Assembly: GCA_964606855.1 (NCBI GenBank)
Contig: CAZSHM010000002.1
Location: 35,718 to 99,717 of the forward strand
DNA: 64,000 nucleotides
Reading direction: 5' to 3'
DNA from: UBA7185 sp964606855
Lineage (GTDB): Bacteria > Bacillota > Peptococcia > Peptococcales > Peptococcaceae
Below, one piece after another: positions 19,059 through 27,920 of this stretch. The first letter of the stretch is position 1; the number at the start of each line of letters is the position of its first letter. The position numbers and the translations under genes were made by a program. The notes under the pieces were generated by a model that did not search any database, was not told the DNA's origin, and saw nothing but the letters and a program-made list of their open reading frames with translations.

Positions 19059-20048
19059 TCACTGCGCGTCCGCATCCGGCACCTCCGGCTCCGCAGGCGC
19101 AGCGCCCCCTTCCGGCGCCGTTGGATTCCCAGTCTGCTCCGGCGCCGTGACACTCGCCTGCACTTGTCCCGGCGACACCGATTTCAGCGCCAGCGGTCCG
19201 GTGTACTCCACCTGTACCGTCAGCTGCTGCTGCCCCGCCGCGACGTTCCGGCAGTCCACATAGAGCGCGACCCCGCGCAGCGCATCCGCCGCCGCGAGCT
19301 GCGACGCGCTGCCGGTAAAGGTCGCCGAGGCGCTCTGCTGCCCGAGCGTCACCGTGTAGCCGTCCGGCACGTTCCGCAGCTCGATCTCCCCCTCATAGAC
19401 CCGCTGGGAGCGGATCTCCTGGACATTCAGCCGCACCGTCACCTTGTCGTGGCTGCAGAGGACGCCGTCCGCCAGGAGCAGGGGCACCTCCATCTCCTGC
19501 GTCGCCGTCACGCCGCTCAGATCGATCGTCCGGATCGCGACATATGTGATGTCCGAAAGCGCCTGGCTCCGCCCCTCCACCGTCACCGTCTCCGGTGTGA
19601 TCCGCACGCCCGCCAGCTCATAGCCCGCCGGCAGCTCCCCTGTGGTGCGCAGTTCCACCGGAACGGACTTCTGCACCACCTCATCGATGGTCAGGCGCGT
19701 CTCCGAGGGACGGTAGGTGAAGTGCTCCGCCAGATTCGGCGCAGTCACCTGGATCGGATAAGCCTTGGTGCCGATCTCCGCCTGGCTCAGATCCACCTTC
19801 GCGGAGAAATCCGTCCCGCGCAGCCCGGACAGGTCGGCCTCCTCGCCACGCACCGTGATGCGCACGGTAGACACACCGTTTTCTGCCGTATATCCCTCCG
19901 GCAGATTGACATACTGCACCGGCACATCCAGGTTCATGGACTGGATGCGCTCCGCATCCACATAGAACCACAGCATCAGTGCAAGAACCACCGCCAGGAT
20001 CTTGGTGCCCCAATCGTTTTTTCGCGTTCCATCCGGCTTTTCCGCCAT
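19059..20048 (-). CDS. cdaR: CdaR, YbbR-domain regulator of diadenylate cyclase
   Basis: Membrane-anchored partner of CdaA. The 329-residue protein has one N-terminal transmembrane helix at ~14-31 (ILAVVLALMLWFYV) and then four YbbR-type beta domains outside the membrane, ending in a Pro/Ala/Glu-rich tail. The start at 20048 (MAEKPDG) has GGAGGGAG upstream and avoids a 21-residue non-homologous extension. It lies between cdaA and glmM, the conserved three-gene order for c-di-AMP control. Confidence 0.94.
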   Translation of the reverse strand: MAEKPDGTRKNDWGTKILAVVLALMLWFYVDAERIQSMNLDVPVQYVNLPEGYTAENGVSTVRITVRGEEADLSGLRGTDFSAKVDLSQAEIGTKAYPIQVTAPNLAEHFTYRPSETRLTIDEVVQKSVPVELRTTGELPAGYELAGVRITPETVTVEGRSQALSDITYVAIRTIDLSGVTATQEMEVPLLLADGVLCSHDKVTVRLNVQEIRSQRVYEGEIELRNVPDGYTVTLGQQSASATFTGSASQLAAADALRGVALYVDCRNVAAGQQQLTVQVEYTGPLALKSVSPGQVQASVTAPEQTGNPTAPEGGAAPAEPEVPDADAQ

Positions 20049-20132
20049 GCCGCTCCCTCCAGTTTTATACGCTCTGACCGCCAGTTTCACGCGGCTGCTC
20101 TCCGTGTGCACGCCTTTCCCGCAAAAGCCGCG

Positions 20133-20915
20133 TCAGGCGTTCAATCGATCCAAAAGCGCCTCCCGGACCTGTTCCGGCTGCATATTGTACTGCAGCTGCC
20201 CGCCCTCGGCGATGGAGATCGCCCCCGTCTCCTCGGAGACGATACATACGACGGCATCGCTCACCTCGGAGAGTCCGATGCCGGCGCGGTGCCGGGTGCC
20301 CAGCGCTTTATTGATCTGCCTGCTCTCCGAGAGGGGCAGATAACAGCTGGCCGCCACGATCACATCGTTCCGCAGGATGACCGCGCCGTCGTGCAGCGGC
20401 GTGTTGACGATAAAAATGTTGCCCAAGAGCTGCGAACTCAGGTGTCCGTCGATCTGGATGCCTGTGGCGGCATACTCGTTCAGCCCGACTTCCCGCTCGA
20501 TGGCGATCAGCGCGCCGGTCCGCGTGCGGCTCGATTCCTCCAGGAAGGGCATCAGCTGGCTCACCACGTAGTGCGCCTGCCGGTCCACGCGCTTTTTCTT
20601 GCTGATGAAAGGCAGAAAGGAGAGGAAACTTCCGCTCCCCAGATGCTCCAGCGCACGCCGCAGTTCCGGCTGAAAGATGATGGGAATCGAGATCAGGAGG
20701 ACGATGCTCAACTGGTCCAGAACCCAGCTCAAGGTGGAGAGCCCCAGCATATTGCTGCTGCTGATCACGCTCAGCACGAGCAGCAGCACAAAGCCCTTGA
20801 TCAGCTGCACGGCCCGGGTGCCCCGCACCATCGTGATGAGTGTGTAGATCAAAATGGCGACGATCGCAATATCCAGAATGTTGATGGGATTCAACAGTTG
20901 CCTCAGTTCTGACAT
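20133..20915 (-). CDS. cdaA: Diadenylate cyclase
   Basis: Makes c-di-AMP from two ATP at the inner face of the membrane. The 260-residue protein has three transmembrane helices within the first ~85 residues and a DAC domain with the catalytic DGA motif (LHDGAVIL) and RHR motif (GTRHRAGIG). It is first in an operon running to the amidohydrolase at 12504, driven by a promoter at 21169-21197 about 250 nt upstream. c-di-AMP normally controls potassium uptake and wall integrity, which fits cotranscription with glmM and alr. Confidence 0.97.
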   Translation of the reverse strand: MSELRQLLNPINILDIAIVAILIYTLITMVRGTRAVQLIKGFVLLLVLSVISSSNMLGLSTLSWVLDQLSIVLLISIPIIFQPELRRALEHLGSGSFLSFLPFISKKKRVDRQAHYVVSQLMPFLEESSRTRTGALIAIEREVGLNEYAATGIQIDGHLSSQLLGNIFIVNTPLHDGAVILRNDVIVAASCYLPLSESRQINKALGTRHRAGIGLSEVSDAVVCIVSEETGAISIAEGGQLQYNMQPEQVREALLDRLNA

Positions 20916-21060
20916 GGTTCCTCAGTCCCCCTGTGTGTCGTGTTTCCCCTTTCCGCGGAGCGGATGCCCTCTGATCCTCCCGGCTCGCCTTCCGCGGACG
21001 CGCCGCGCCTCTCCTGGAAAAGTTCCGGGATTATTTTTCTATTTTTCCTGCAAAATCCTC

Positions 21061-21088
21061 TTTTATTTCCCGTGGAGTTTGCTATAAT
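21061..21088 (+). promoter_or_regulatory. Plus-strand promoter for the DUF881/sbp cluster
   Basis: TTTTAT (21061-21066), a 16-bp spacer and TATAAT (21083-21088) with a TG extension (TGCTATAAT). It would give a leader of about 250 nt before the gene at 21345. It points towards the cdaA promoter, so the first ~70 nt of the two transcripts overlap. Confidence 0.6.
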
Positions 21089-21168
21089 TATCTCCAGTAC
21101 AGTCTTCCGGAAAGATCCCTTTCGGACTGCCGCGCCGGGCCCCGCCGGCGGCGTCTGCGCTGCTTACC

Positions 21169-21197
21169 ATTATAGCCTATTTTGCAGCCGGCAACAA
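21169..21197 (-). promoter_or_regulatory. Promoter of the cdaA operon
   Basis: TTGTTG (21192-21197), a 17-bp spacer and TATAAT (21169-21174). The leader to cdaA is about 245 nt. Besides this and the facing plus-strand promoter, nothing else recognisable is in the 429-base gap 20916-21344. Confidence 0.7.
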
Positions 21198-21344
21198 ACC
21201 TTTTTTCCGTTTGAAGAAAATTTATCTCCCAAATACCCTGTCTTTTTCACTCTGAACGCGATCGTGCAACTGTTCCGACACGTCTTTTCATTTTTGATCC
21301 GCAACCGCCAACCCCCGCCGGATTCTGCGAAAGGAGCAGAGGCG

Positions 21345-22106
21345 ATGAAACAAAAGCGCATTCCCGTCTGGATTCCCTGGCTGACCCTGCTCTGTATGCT
21401 GATGGGGTTCTTTTTTGTCCAAGAGCAGCACACGCAGAGCAGTGCCGACGCCGCCGGCACTGACCCTAAAGGCGAGGTGCTGATCTCCCTCATCACAAAT
21501 CTCGAGGATGAGACCGCCGCCATCGAGGAGGAGCTGGCCCTCGTCCGCCGGGAGACGGAAGAGATCGTCGGGCAGGCCACAACCGGCGAGTCGCAGCTGT
21601 CGGAGCTGCAGACGCAGCTGACGCAGCAGCAGATCCGCGCCGGCCTCACCGCGCTGGAAGGCCCGGGCGTCATCGTCACCGTGGATGACAACACCAGCGG
21701 GATGATCAACACGCCGAACGCCGATCCCAACCGCTTCGTGATCCACTACGAGAACCTGCTCTACCTGCTCAACGACCTGCGCAACGCGGGCGCGGAGGGC
21801 TTCAGCATCAACGGCCAGCGCATCGTCGTCTCCTCCGAGATCCGCTGCGTGGGCAATGTGATTCTCGTCAACACCACGCGGCTCGCGCCGCCCTTTGAGA
21901 TCTCCGCCATCGGCGATCCCGAGGTGCTGTACGGAGCGGTACATGTGAGCACCACCTATCAGCAGCTCTCACAGGCCGGCTTTCCGGTCAGCTGCCGCGC
22001 TCTGGACGGCCGCGGCGACAAGGTGACGCTGCCCGCCTACAGCGGCAGTTTCTCTACCAAAAATCTGACGCCCGTCGTCACAGACGAAGAAGAGGAGGAG
22101 GCATAA
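21345..22106 (+). CDS. DUF881 family membrane-anchored protein (first copy)
   Basis: A 253-residue protein with an N-terminal transmembrane helix (~9-25), a coiled-coil region (~42-95, heptad-like Glu/Leu/Gln) and a DUF881 domain (~95-240, with GPGVIVTVDDN and VNDLRNAGAEGFSINGQRI-like segments). Relatives of Bacillus YlxW/YlxX sit in division and cell-wall clusters; function is unknown. The start at 21345 follows AAGGAG; upstream in-frame codons are not homologous. It is the first of three genes DUF881-sbp-DUF881. The end is strongly acidic (EEEEE). Confidence 0.88.
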   Translation: MKQKRIPVWIPWLTLLCMLMGFFFVQEQHTQSSADAAGTDPKGEVLISLITNLEDETAAIEEELALVRRETEEIVGQATTGESQLSELQTQLTQQQIRAGLTALEGPGVIVTVDDNTSGMINTPNADPNRFVIHYENLLYLLNDLRNAGAEGFSINGQRIVVSSEIRCVGNVILVNTTRLAPPFEISAIGDPEVLYGAVHVSTTYQQLSQAGFPVSCRALDGRGDKVTLPAYSGSFSTKNLTPVVTDEEEEEA

Positions 22107-22110
22107 TCTC

Positions 22111-22494
22111 ATGCTCTGGTTGATCCCCGTTCTGGGACTCTTAGCCGGCATTCTGCTGGGTTCCATCCTGTCGTTTGAGATTCCGCTGGTGATGGCCAAA
22201 TATCTCTCCATCGCCGTTTTGGCGGCGCTGGATTCTGTCCTGGGCGGCATCCGCTGCATCTACGAGAACAGCTTCAACGGCGTGGTTCTGCTGACGGGCT
22301 TTCTCTCCAACGCGCTTGTGGCCGCCGTCCTGGCCTTCCTGGGCGATCAGCTCAGCGTGGATCTCTATATGGCGGCGGTGTTTGTCTTCGGCATCCGCAT
22401 CTTCCAGAATCTGTCCACCATCCGCCACTATCTGGTCTCCAAGTTCATCAAGAAGTACAACCTGCACGGCGCCCAGCGCAAGAACGAGGCGTGA
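22111..22494 (+). CDS. sbp: Small basic protein Sbp (DUF1290)
   Basis: A 127-residue integral membrane protein with about four helices, matching the DUF1290/Sbp family by the segments LAALDSVLGGIRCIYENSF and GIRIFQNLSTIRHYLV. It starts 4 nt after the upstream DUF881 gene. The same trio occurs near ftsA/ftsZ or divIB in Bacillota; its role in the envelope is unproven. Confidence 0.92.
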   Translation: MLWLIPVLGLLAGILLGSILSFEIPLVMAKYLSIAVLAALDSVLGGIRCIYENSFNGVVLLTGFLSNALVAAVLAFLGDQLSVDLYMAAVFVFGIRIFQNLSTIRHYLVSKFIKKYNLHGAQRKNEA

Positions 22495-22530
22495 GCGCGG
22501 CAGCAAACCCGGACAAGGAGGGCGTCCCCC

Positions 22531-23229
22531 ATGCGCAGACAGTTTCACATCCACGGCTGGCTCATCTACCTGACCGTCACCTTCGTGCTCTTGGGCATCC
22601 TGATCTCCACCCAGATCCAGACGCAGAACCGCCTGACCTCCGACCTCTCGCTGCAGTCCACCAGCGATCTGAGCATCATTCTGAAGAACCTGACCGACAA
22701 GCGCTGGCAGCTGACGAACGAGCTCGAGGAAGCGGTGGTGATCCGCGACACCTACCAGGACGACTACAAGGGCGACGCCGAACTGCTGGCCAGCTTTGCC
22801 TCGGAGCTGCAGCGGCTGCAGCTGATCACCGGCAGCAGCGCCGTGCACGGCCCGGGCATCCGCGTCGATGTGGACGGCGACATCCTCGCCGCCGATCTGA
22901 TGATGCTCGTCAACGAACTCTGGAGCGCGGGCGCGGAGGCGGTGGCCGTCAACGACACCCGCGTCACGGACACCAGCGGGTTCGGCTATCTGGAGGAGCA
23001 CGGCAGGACCTATCTCACCTGCGGCGGCGAAATCCTGCAGAAACCCATCCAGGTCCGGGCGATCGGCGACGGCGCCACGCTGGAAAAGAGCCTGACCATG
23101 CCCGGCGGCATCTCCGACAACCTGGGGCTCTACCAGATCTATCTGCGCATCCGCCTGGAGGAGGACATCCAGCTGAACGCCCTGCCGGACCCGCCGCAGC
23201 TGCGCTATGGCAAAGTCCCCGAAAAATAA
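22531..23229 (+). CDS. DUF881 family membrane-anchored protein (second copy)
   Basis: A 232-residue paralogue of the gene at 21345, with a transmembrane helix at ~10-27, a short coiled coil and a DUF881 domain containing GPGIRVDVDG and VNELWSAGAEAVAVNDTRV. It has GACAAGGAGGG upstream. A terminator follows directly after the stop codon. Two diverged DUF881 copies flanking sbp suggest the products form a complex, by inference. Confidence 0.9.
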   Translation: MRRQFHIHGWLIYLTVTFVLLGILISTQIQTQNRLTSDLSLQSTSDLSIILKNLTDKRWQLTNELEEAVVIRDTYQDDYKGDAELLASFASELQRLQLITGSSAVHGPGIRVDVDGDILAADLMMLVNELWSAGAEAVAVNDTRVTDTSGFGYLEEHGRTYLTCGGEILQKPIQVRAIGDGATLEKSLTMPGGISDNLGLYQIYLRIRLEEDIQLNALPDPPQLRYGKVPEK

Positions 23230-23273
23230 GAGCGGCGCCGGAGCGGAGATTCCTCCGCGACGGCACCGCTCTT
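23229..23273 (+). terminator. Terminator of the DUF881-sbp-DUF881 cluster
   Basis: AGAGCGGCGCCG pairs with CGGCACCGCTCT and is followed by a short T run; the stem starts at the stop codon. Confidence 0.75.
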
Positions 23274-23322
23274 TGCCTTCTACCCCCGTTTTACGCGCGG
23301 CGCATCGTTTGCGCCCCGCACC

Positions 23323-23359
23323 AAAAAAGCGGCCGGCAGCGTTTCTTGCTGCCGGCCGC
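23323..23359 (-). terminator. Terminator of prs
   Basis: On the minus strand GCGGCCGGCAGC / GCTGCCGGCCGC (a 12-bp perfect stem) is followed by six T residues. Confidence 0.9.
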
Positions 23360-23364
23360 GCTGT

Positions 23365-24318
23365 CTACTCAAACAGCTCGCTCACAGAGTTGTCCATATG
23401 GATCCTTAGGATGGCCTCGCCGATGAGCGGCGCCACCGACAGCACCTTGATCTTGTCGCAGTGCTTCTCCCCCATGGGGATGGTGTTGGTGGTCACCAGT
23501 TCCTGGATAGGCGAATCCTGGATGCGCTGGATGGCCGGTCCGCTCAGCACCGCGTGGGTACAGCAGGCGTCGACGCACTTCGCGCCGTGCTCCATCAGTG
23601 CCTTGGCGCCGCCGGTGATCGTGCCGGCGGTGTCGATCATGTCGTCCACCAGGATCACTTCCTTATCCTTGATGTCCCCGATGATGTTCATCACCTCGGA
23701 GACGTTCGGCATCGGACGGCGCTTGTCGATGATGGCCAGCGGCACGCCGATCTGCTCCGCCAGATTTCTGGCGCGCGTCACGCCGCCCATATCCGGGGAG
23801 ACGACCACCAGATTCTCCGCATTCTTGCGCTTGTAATATCCGGCTAGGATCGGCAGCCCAAACAAATTGTCCACCGGAATATCAAAGAACCCCTGAATCT
23901 GCGTGGCGTGCAGATCCATCGCCAGCACGCGGCGCGCGCCCGCCTTGGTGAGGAGGTTCGCCACCAGCTTCGCGGTGATGGGCTCACGCCCGCGGGATTT
24001 GCGGTCCTGCCTGGCATAGCCGTAGTAGGGCAGCACCGCGGTGATGCGCTTGGCCGAGGCCCGGCGCAGAGCATCGATCATGATCAGAAGTTCCATCAGA
24101 TTGTCGTTGACCGGCGTGCAGGTGGGCTGGATGATGTAGGCGTCGCTGCCGCGCACACTCTCGTCGATGATGAGACTGATCTCGCCGTCGCTGAAATGTT
24201 TGACCTCGGCGGCCCCCAGTTTGACGCCCAGATAATCGGCGATCTCCTGCGCCAGTTCCGGATTAGCGTTGCCGGTGAACAGTTTCAGGTTTCGGTTTTC
24301 TTGCTTTATCGTGGTCAT
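23365..24318 (-). CDS. prs: Ribose-phosphate pyrophosphokinase
   Basis: Makes PRPP from ribose-5-phosphate and ATP for nucleotide, His and Trp synthesis. The 317-residue protein has the ATP loop RQDRKSRGREPI, the divalent-cation segment MDLHATQIQGFFD and the PRPP-binding VDDMIDTAGTI. The start at 24318 (MTTIKQEN) follows AAGGAG by 9 nt; the long upstream frame extension is not homologous. It ends just before a strong terminator. Confidence 0.98.
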   Translation of the reverse strand: MTTIKQENRNLKLFTGNANPELAQEIADYLGVKLGAAEVKHFSDGEISLIIDESVRGSDAYIIQPTCTPVNDNLMELLIMIDALRRASAKRITAVLPYYGYARQDRKSRGREPITAKLVANLLTKAGARRVLAMDLHATQIQGFFDIPVDNLFGLPILAGYYKRKNAENLVVVSPDMGGVTRARNLAEQIGVPLAIIDKRRPMPNVSEVMNIIGDIKDKEVILVDDMIDTAGTITGGAKALMEHGAKCVDACCTHAVLSGPAIQRIQDSPIQELVTTNTIPMGEKHCDKIKVLSVAPLIGEAILRIHMDNSVSELFE

Positions 24319-24457
24319 CTTCGCTACTCCTTTCCCTTCTCGCGGGGCATGCCGGAGGGCGGCGCGGACACGCAGGCCTCCGGGCTGAAAATCCTGCTGC
24401 CGCCCGGGGGCCGGGCCGATGCACAGGGACAGCGCCGCCGCTCCGCGCCCGGAATGC

Positions 24458-25642
24458 CTAGGCCTGCTCCGCGTGTTCTGCAAGCCATCTGGTTGCGCAG
24501 TGTGCCAGGTACGCCGCGCCGATCGGCAGCACATCCTCATTAAACTGCACTTTCGGGTTGTGCGCGGGGTACGCGCCGCGCGCGTCCAGATAGCCCGCGG
24601 AGAGATAGATCAGCGCGCTGGGGACTTGTTTCGCGATCAGAGCGAAGTCCTCCGAGGCGCTGGAAGCGATGCCGCTGTGCCCCATCGCGTTCGGAACCGG
24701 CAGTTCCTCCATGTAGCCGACTATCTCCCGGGTGAACGCGCCGTCGCAGACCAGCGTGGGCACACTGGTGGTGACCTTGACTTCCGCGGTGCCGCCGTAC
24801 ACGGCGGCGGTTGCCTCCGAGACCTCCTGCAGGCGGCGGATCAGTTTCTCCCGCGCCTCCTGCTTGTTCGTGCGCATCGTCCCTTTGAGGAGCGCGGTCT
24901 CCGGGATAATGTTCGCCGCCGCTCCGGCGGTGAACTGCCCCACCGTGAGCAGGCAGGCATCGCTCGGATCGCTCTCTCTGGCGATCAGCTCCTGCAGCGC
25001 GAGGTGAATGTGCACGCCGATGTTGATGGGATCCACGGACAGGTGCGGATACGCGCCGTGGCTGCCTTTTCCGCGGATATGGATTTCAAAGATGTCGACA
25101 GAGAACATCATCGTCCCGCTGTCGTTGTAGAGATACATCCCCACGGGAATCTGCCCCGGGCTGACATGGTAGGCAAGGGCGACATCCGGTTTCGGATCTT
25201 CCAAAATGCCGTGCTCGATCATATTCCGGCTCCCCTCGAAGATCTCCTCCGCGGGCTGGAACATGAACTTCACAGTTCCTTTCAGGGACGCCTCGTCCTC
25301 CTTGAGCAGCTTCGCGGCAGTCAGAAGCATCGCGGCGTGGAAGTCATGCCCGCAGGTGTGCGCACAATCTCCGGTCGGGCAGGCAAACGGCAGGCCGCTC
25401 TCCTCCGCCATCGGCAGCGCGTCCATGTCCGCGCGCAGCAGGATCACTCTTCCGCCGCTCCCCAGCGTGGCGGTGACGCCTTCCCCGCATTCCCGCGGGT
25501 CCAGCCCGTATTCGCGCAGCTTCCGCATCACGTATTGCTTAGCTTTCGGCATGTGCAGCCCCGCCTCCGCGTTGGTGTGCAGATAGCGGCGGTTTTCCTC
25601 CAGTTCCCCGCGCAGGGCCTGTGCCCGTTCAAAATAATTCAT
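24458..25642 (-). CDS. M20 family amidohydrolase (hippurate/N-acyl-amino-acid hydrolase type)
   Basis: Cytoplasmic metallohydrolase that removes acyl groups from amino acids or peptides. The 394-residue protein has the metal-site motif HTCGHDFH (~95-102), the catalytic pair QPAEE (~128) and HNPKVQF near the C-terminus, and the inserted dimerisation domain (GKGSHGAYPH). The exact substrate cannot be told. It lies between a DUF308 membrane protein gene (33 nt upstream) and prs (139 nt downstream). Confidence 0.93.
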   Translation of the reverse strand: MNYFERAQALRGELEENRRYLHTNAEAGLHMPKAKQYVMRKLREYGLDPRECGEGVTATLGSGGRVILLRADMDALPMAEESGLPFACPTGDCAHTCGHDFHAAMLLTAAKLLKEDEASLKGTVKFMFQPAEEIFEGSRNMIEHGILEDPKPDVALAYHVSPGQIPVGMYLYNDSGTMMFSVDIFEIHIRGKGSHGAYPHLSVDPINIGVHIHLALQELIARESDPSDACLLTVGQFTAGAAANIIPETALLKGTMRTNKQEAREKLIRRLQEVSEATAAVYGGTAEVKVTTSVPTLVCDGAFTREIVGYMEELPVPNAMGHSGIASSASEDFALIAKQVPSALIYLSAGYLDARGAYPAHNPKVQFNEDVLPIGAAYLAHCATRWLAEHAEQA

Positions 25643-25675
25643 CGGTCTCTCCCTCTCTTTCTGGTTGACGCCGGA

Positions 25676-26236
25676 TCAGAACCGGGTATACTTCTGCCTC
25701 TCATCCTTCCGGGCAAAGATCAGCACCAGCAAATCCAACACGGCCTGGACGATCAGGGAGATCCCGATAAACATCCACAGCGCCGCGGTGGAGACAAACG
25801 GATTGGCCAGGATCACAACGCCGCAAATCAGGGAGATCGCCGCGTTCAGCGCGTGGAAAAGCCACCTTCCGGTTTTCATCCGCAGGGCATCCGCAAACCA
25901 CTGCACCTTATACAGGGCGCCGAGCAGGATGACGATCCCGCAGATCATCGTAAAGAACGGGAACGCCGCGATCAGCCAGGCGGGCCGGATGACAAAGATC
26001 CCGCCTACCAGGAGCATCACCAGTCCTTTCACCAGCTCTCCCTTGAGGGATGCCTCCACAGGGTCGTCACGGAAATAGTTGATGATGCTGATGACCCCGC
26101 CGACCAGAAGCACAATCCCCAGGGCGATGACGATCACGGAAGTGAAGCCGACCGGGTTGATCAAGAGCAGAACCCCGACCAGCGCCTCCAGCAGGCAGAC
26201 AAGGATGACATTCAAATTGCGTTTTAAAAAATTCAT
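25676..26236 (-). CDS. DUF308 (HdeD-like) membrane protein
   Basis: A 186-residue protein made of six transmembrane helices in three hairpins, with the repeated LGIVLLVGGVISI, CGIVILLGALY and CGVVILANPF pattern of the DUF308/HdeD family. In Escherichia coli HdeD is linked to acid stress; function here is unknown. The start at 26236 follows AAGGAGG. A promoter lies at 26275-26303. Confidence 0.9.
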   Translation of the reverse strand: MNFLKRNLNVILVCLLEALVGVLLLINPVGFTSVIVIALGIVLLVGGVISIINYFRDDPVEASLKGELVKGLVMLLVGGIFVIRPAWLIAAFPFFTMICGIVILLGALYKVQWFADALRMKTGRWLFHALNAAISLICGVVILANPFVSTAALWMFIGISLIVQAVLDLLVLIFARKDERQKYTRF

Positions 26237-26274
26237 GCGTGCACGCCTCCTTTGCAAAGTATCGCAACACCGCT

Positions 26275-26303
26275 ATTTTAAAACAGAAACCCGGAAAAAG
26301 CAA
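26275..26303 (-). promoter_or_regulatory. Promoter of the DUF308-M20 gene pair
   Basis: TTGCTT (26298-26303), a 17-bp spacer and TAAAAT (26275-26280), 38 nt upstream of the DUF308 start codon. Confidence 0.6.
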
Positions 26304-26411
26304 TAGGGAATCCGCCAGCCCGCTCCGGCCCGGCAGAGGCGTTCGCGGGGATCCCCTCTGTCCGAATACCCGGGAACTCACGGACTTTGCGGAACCGGCG
26401 TCGGGATTGTC

Positions 26412-27899
26412 TCAGCGGAAAGCCTTGCCGCCGTCCCAGAGATCGAAGGTCACGCTGTCCGCCACCGTCTCCAACAGGGTATCATAGACGACAATCCCGA
26501 CGCCGCGCTGATCCACAAAGCATTCCCGCCGATCCAGCAGAATGGACGCGCGGTTCCCGTGCGCGTAGCTCTCGCTGACCAGCCGCACGCGCTGTCCGTC
26601 CAGGCGCGTTTCGTAGACGAGCGGCGCGTCCGCCAGGCGCTCCCAGAGCACCTCGCCCCGGTCGATCAGCGCCAGATAGCTGTAGGCGCCCTTCCCCGCC
26701 AGGTTCTCCGACAGGCCCAGGTTCTGCAGCTGCGCGGCCAGTTCCGGCGCGCGGTCCCCGCCGATCGTGTCCCGCACCGCCACAAACACCCGGTAATGCG
26801 GGTCGTCCAGGCGCGCCAGGTACGCCCCCCAATCGGACTCGCCGGAGAGCCGGTAGGCCGCCTGATCCTGCCGGTACACCTCCCAGTCCTCCTGCCAGGC
26901 GGCATACGCCGCCTCGCCGCGGTGATCCGGCAGATCGTACTGCTCCTGCAGCCAGCGGCCCAGATACCGGGACAGCTTGGCCGCGCCGGCATCGTTCAGA
27001 TGGCTGTCGCTGTCCAGGAAGTCCGTGTCCGGGCGGATCCCCGCCTCCTCCATCCGCTCGTTGCAGTCCAAAAACGGAAGCCCCAGCTCTTCCGCCCAGC
27101 CGCGCACCAGATCGTGATAGTCTTCCCGCCACTCCGGGGAGGGCGTCTTGAAGAGCACCAGCGCCACGTCAGCCGCCGCGCAGGCATCCCGGATGCGGGT
27201 CAAAATCTCCTTCTGCTCCGCCATCACATCCGCCCGCAAAGCCGTATCCGCCTGATAGCTTCCGAAATCCGCCCGCGCCGTCTGATAGTGGGGCACGTAC
27301 CCGTGAAAATGCGCCGTCCCGTACTGTCCGGCGCTGTTTTCCGGCTCGCCGAAGTCCGCGGGGCCCAGCTCCTTCCATCGATCATGGAACCGCAGCAGCG
27401 GAAACACATAGGAGAGCTCGGAGCCGTAGTCCTCGTCAAAGCCGAACCGTGCGGCCCGCTCCTTCGCCGCCCGCACGGTCCGCAGTTTCTCCGCCGAGAG
27501 CGGCAAGGGATCCAGCGCCTTGCGGTAATAGGGCTCCGGATCCCCGTAGCTGCAGATTTCCCGCGCGTCCAGGCAGATAACCCGCACCCCGTCCCGCCGC
27601 AGCGCCTCCGCGACATACAACTCGCTCACCAGGAGCTCCTGCAGCGGCGTGGAAAAATCATAGCCGGTAAACCCGTACTCCTGGAACATCACCAGCGGAT
27701 TCACGCCGCAGTGCACATGGCTGGTGCCCACAAAAACTACTTCCGGCACGGTCTCCTCCCGGTAGAACTGCCGGACGCGGGCGTACATATCCGCATCCGC
27801 AGCCCCTTTGTCCTGCAGGATCCACTGCAGGGAGGCGAAGAGCAGGACGAAGAGCAGGACAAAGCAGAGGACCCCCAGCCATTTTTTCTTTTGCCGCAT
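26412..27899 (-). CDS. SGNH-hydrolase-like membrane-anchored protein (acyltransferase partner)
   Basis: A 495-residue protein with one N-terminal transmembrane helix (~7-28) and an extracytoplasmic SGNH-like domain. FVGTSHVHCG (~56-65) fits the nucleophile block and LDSDSHLN (~298-305) the catalytic Asp/His block, as in AlgX/DltD-type proteins. Such proteins complete O-acylation of wall or exopolysaccharide polymers with a membrane-bound acyltransferase, and the MBOAT gene is 21 nt upstream. A second, unassigned module fills ~330-495. The acceptor polymer is unknown. Confidence 0.85.
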   Translation of the reverse strand: MRQKKKWLGVLCFVLLFVLLFASLQWILQDKGAADADMYARVRQFYREETVPEVVFVGTSHVHCGVNPLVMFQEYGFTGYDFSTPLQELLVSELYVAEALRRDGVRVICLDAREICSYGDPEPYYRKALDPLPLSAEKLRTVRAAKERAARFGFDEDYGSELSYVFPLLRFHDRWKELGPADFGEPENSAGQYGTAHFHGYVPHYQTARADFGSYQADTALRADVMAEQKEILTRIRDACAAADVALVLFKTPSPEWREDYHDLVRGWAEELGLPFLDCNERMEEAGIRPDTDFLDSDSHLNDAGAAKLSRYLGRWLQEQYDLPDHRGEAAYAAWQEDWEVYRQDQAAYRLSGESDWGAYLARLDDPHYRVFVAVRDTIGGDRAPELAAQLQNLGLSENLAGKGAYSYLALIDRGEVLWERLADAPLVYETRLDGQRVRLVSESYAHGNRASILLDRRECFVDQRGVGIVVYDTLLETVADSVTFDLWDGGKAFR

Positions 27900-27920
27900 C
27901 GTCTTTCACCCCTCCCGCGC

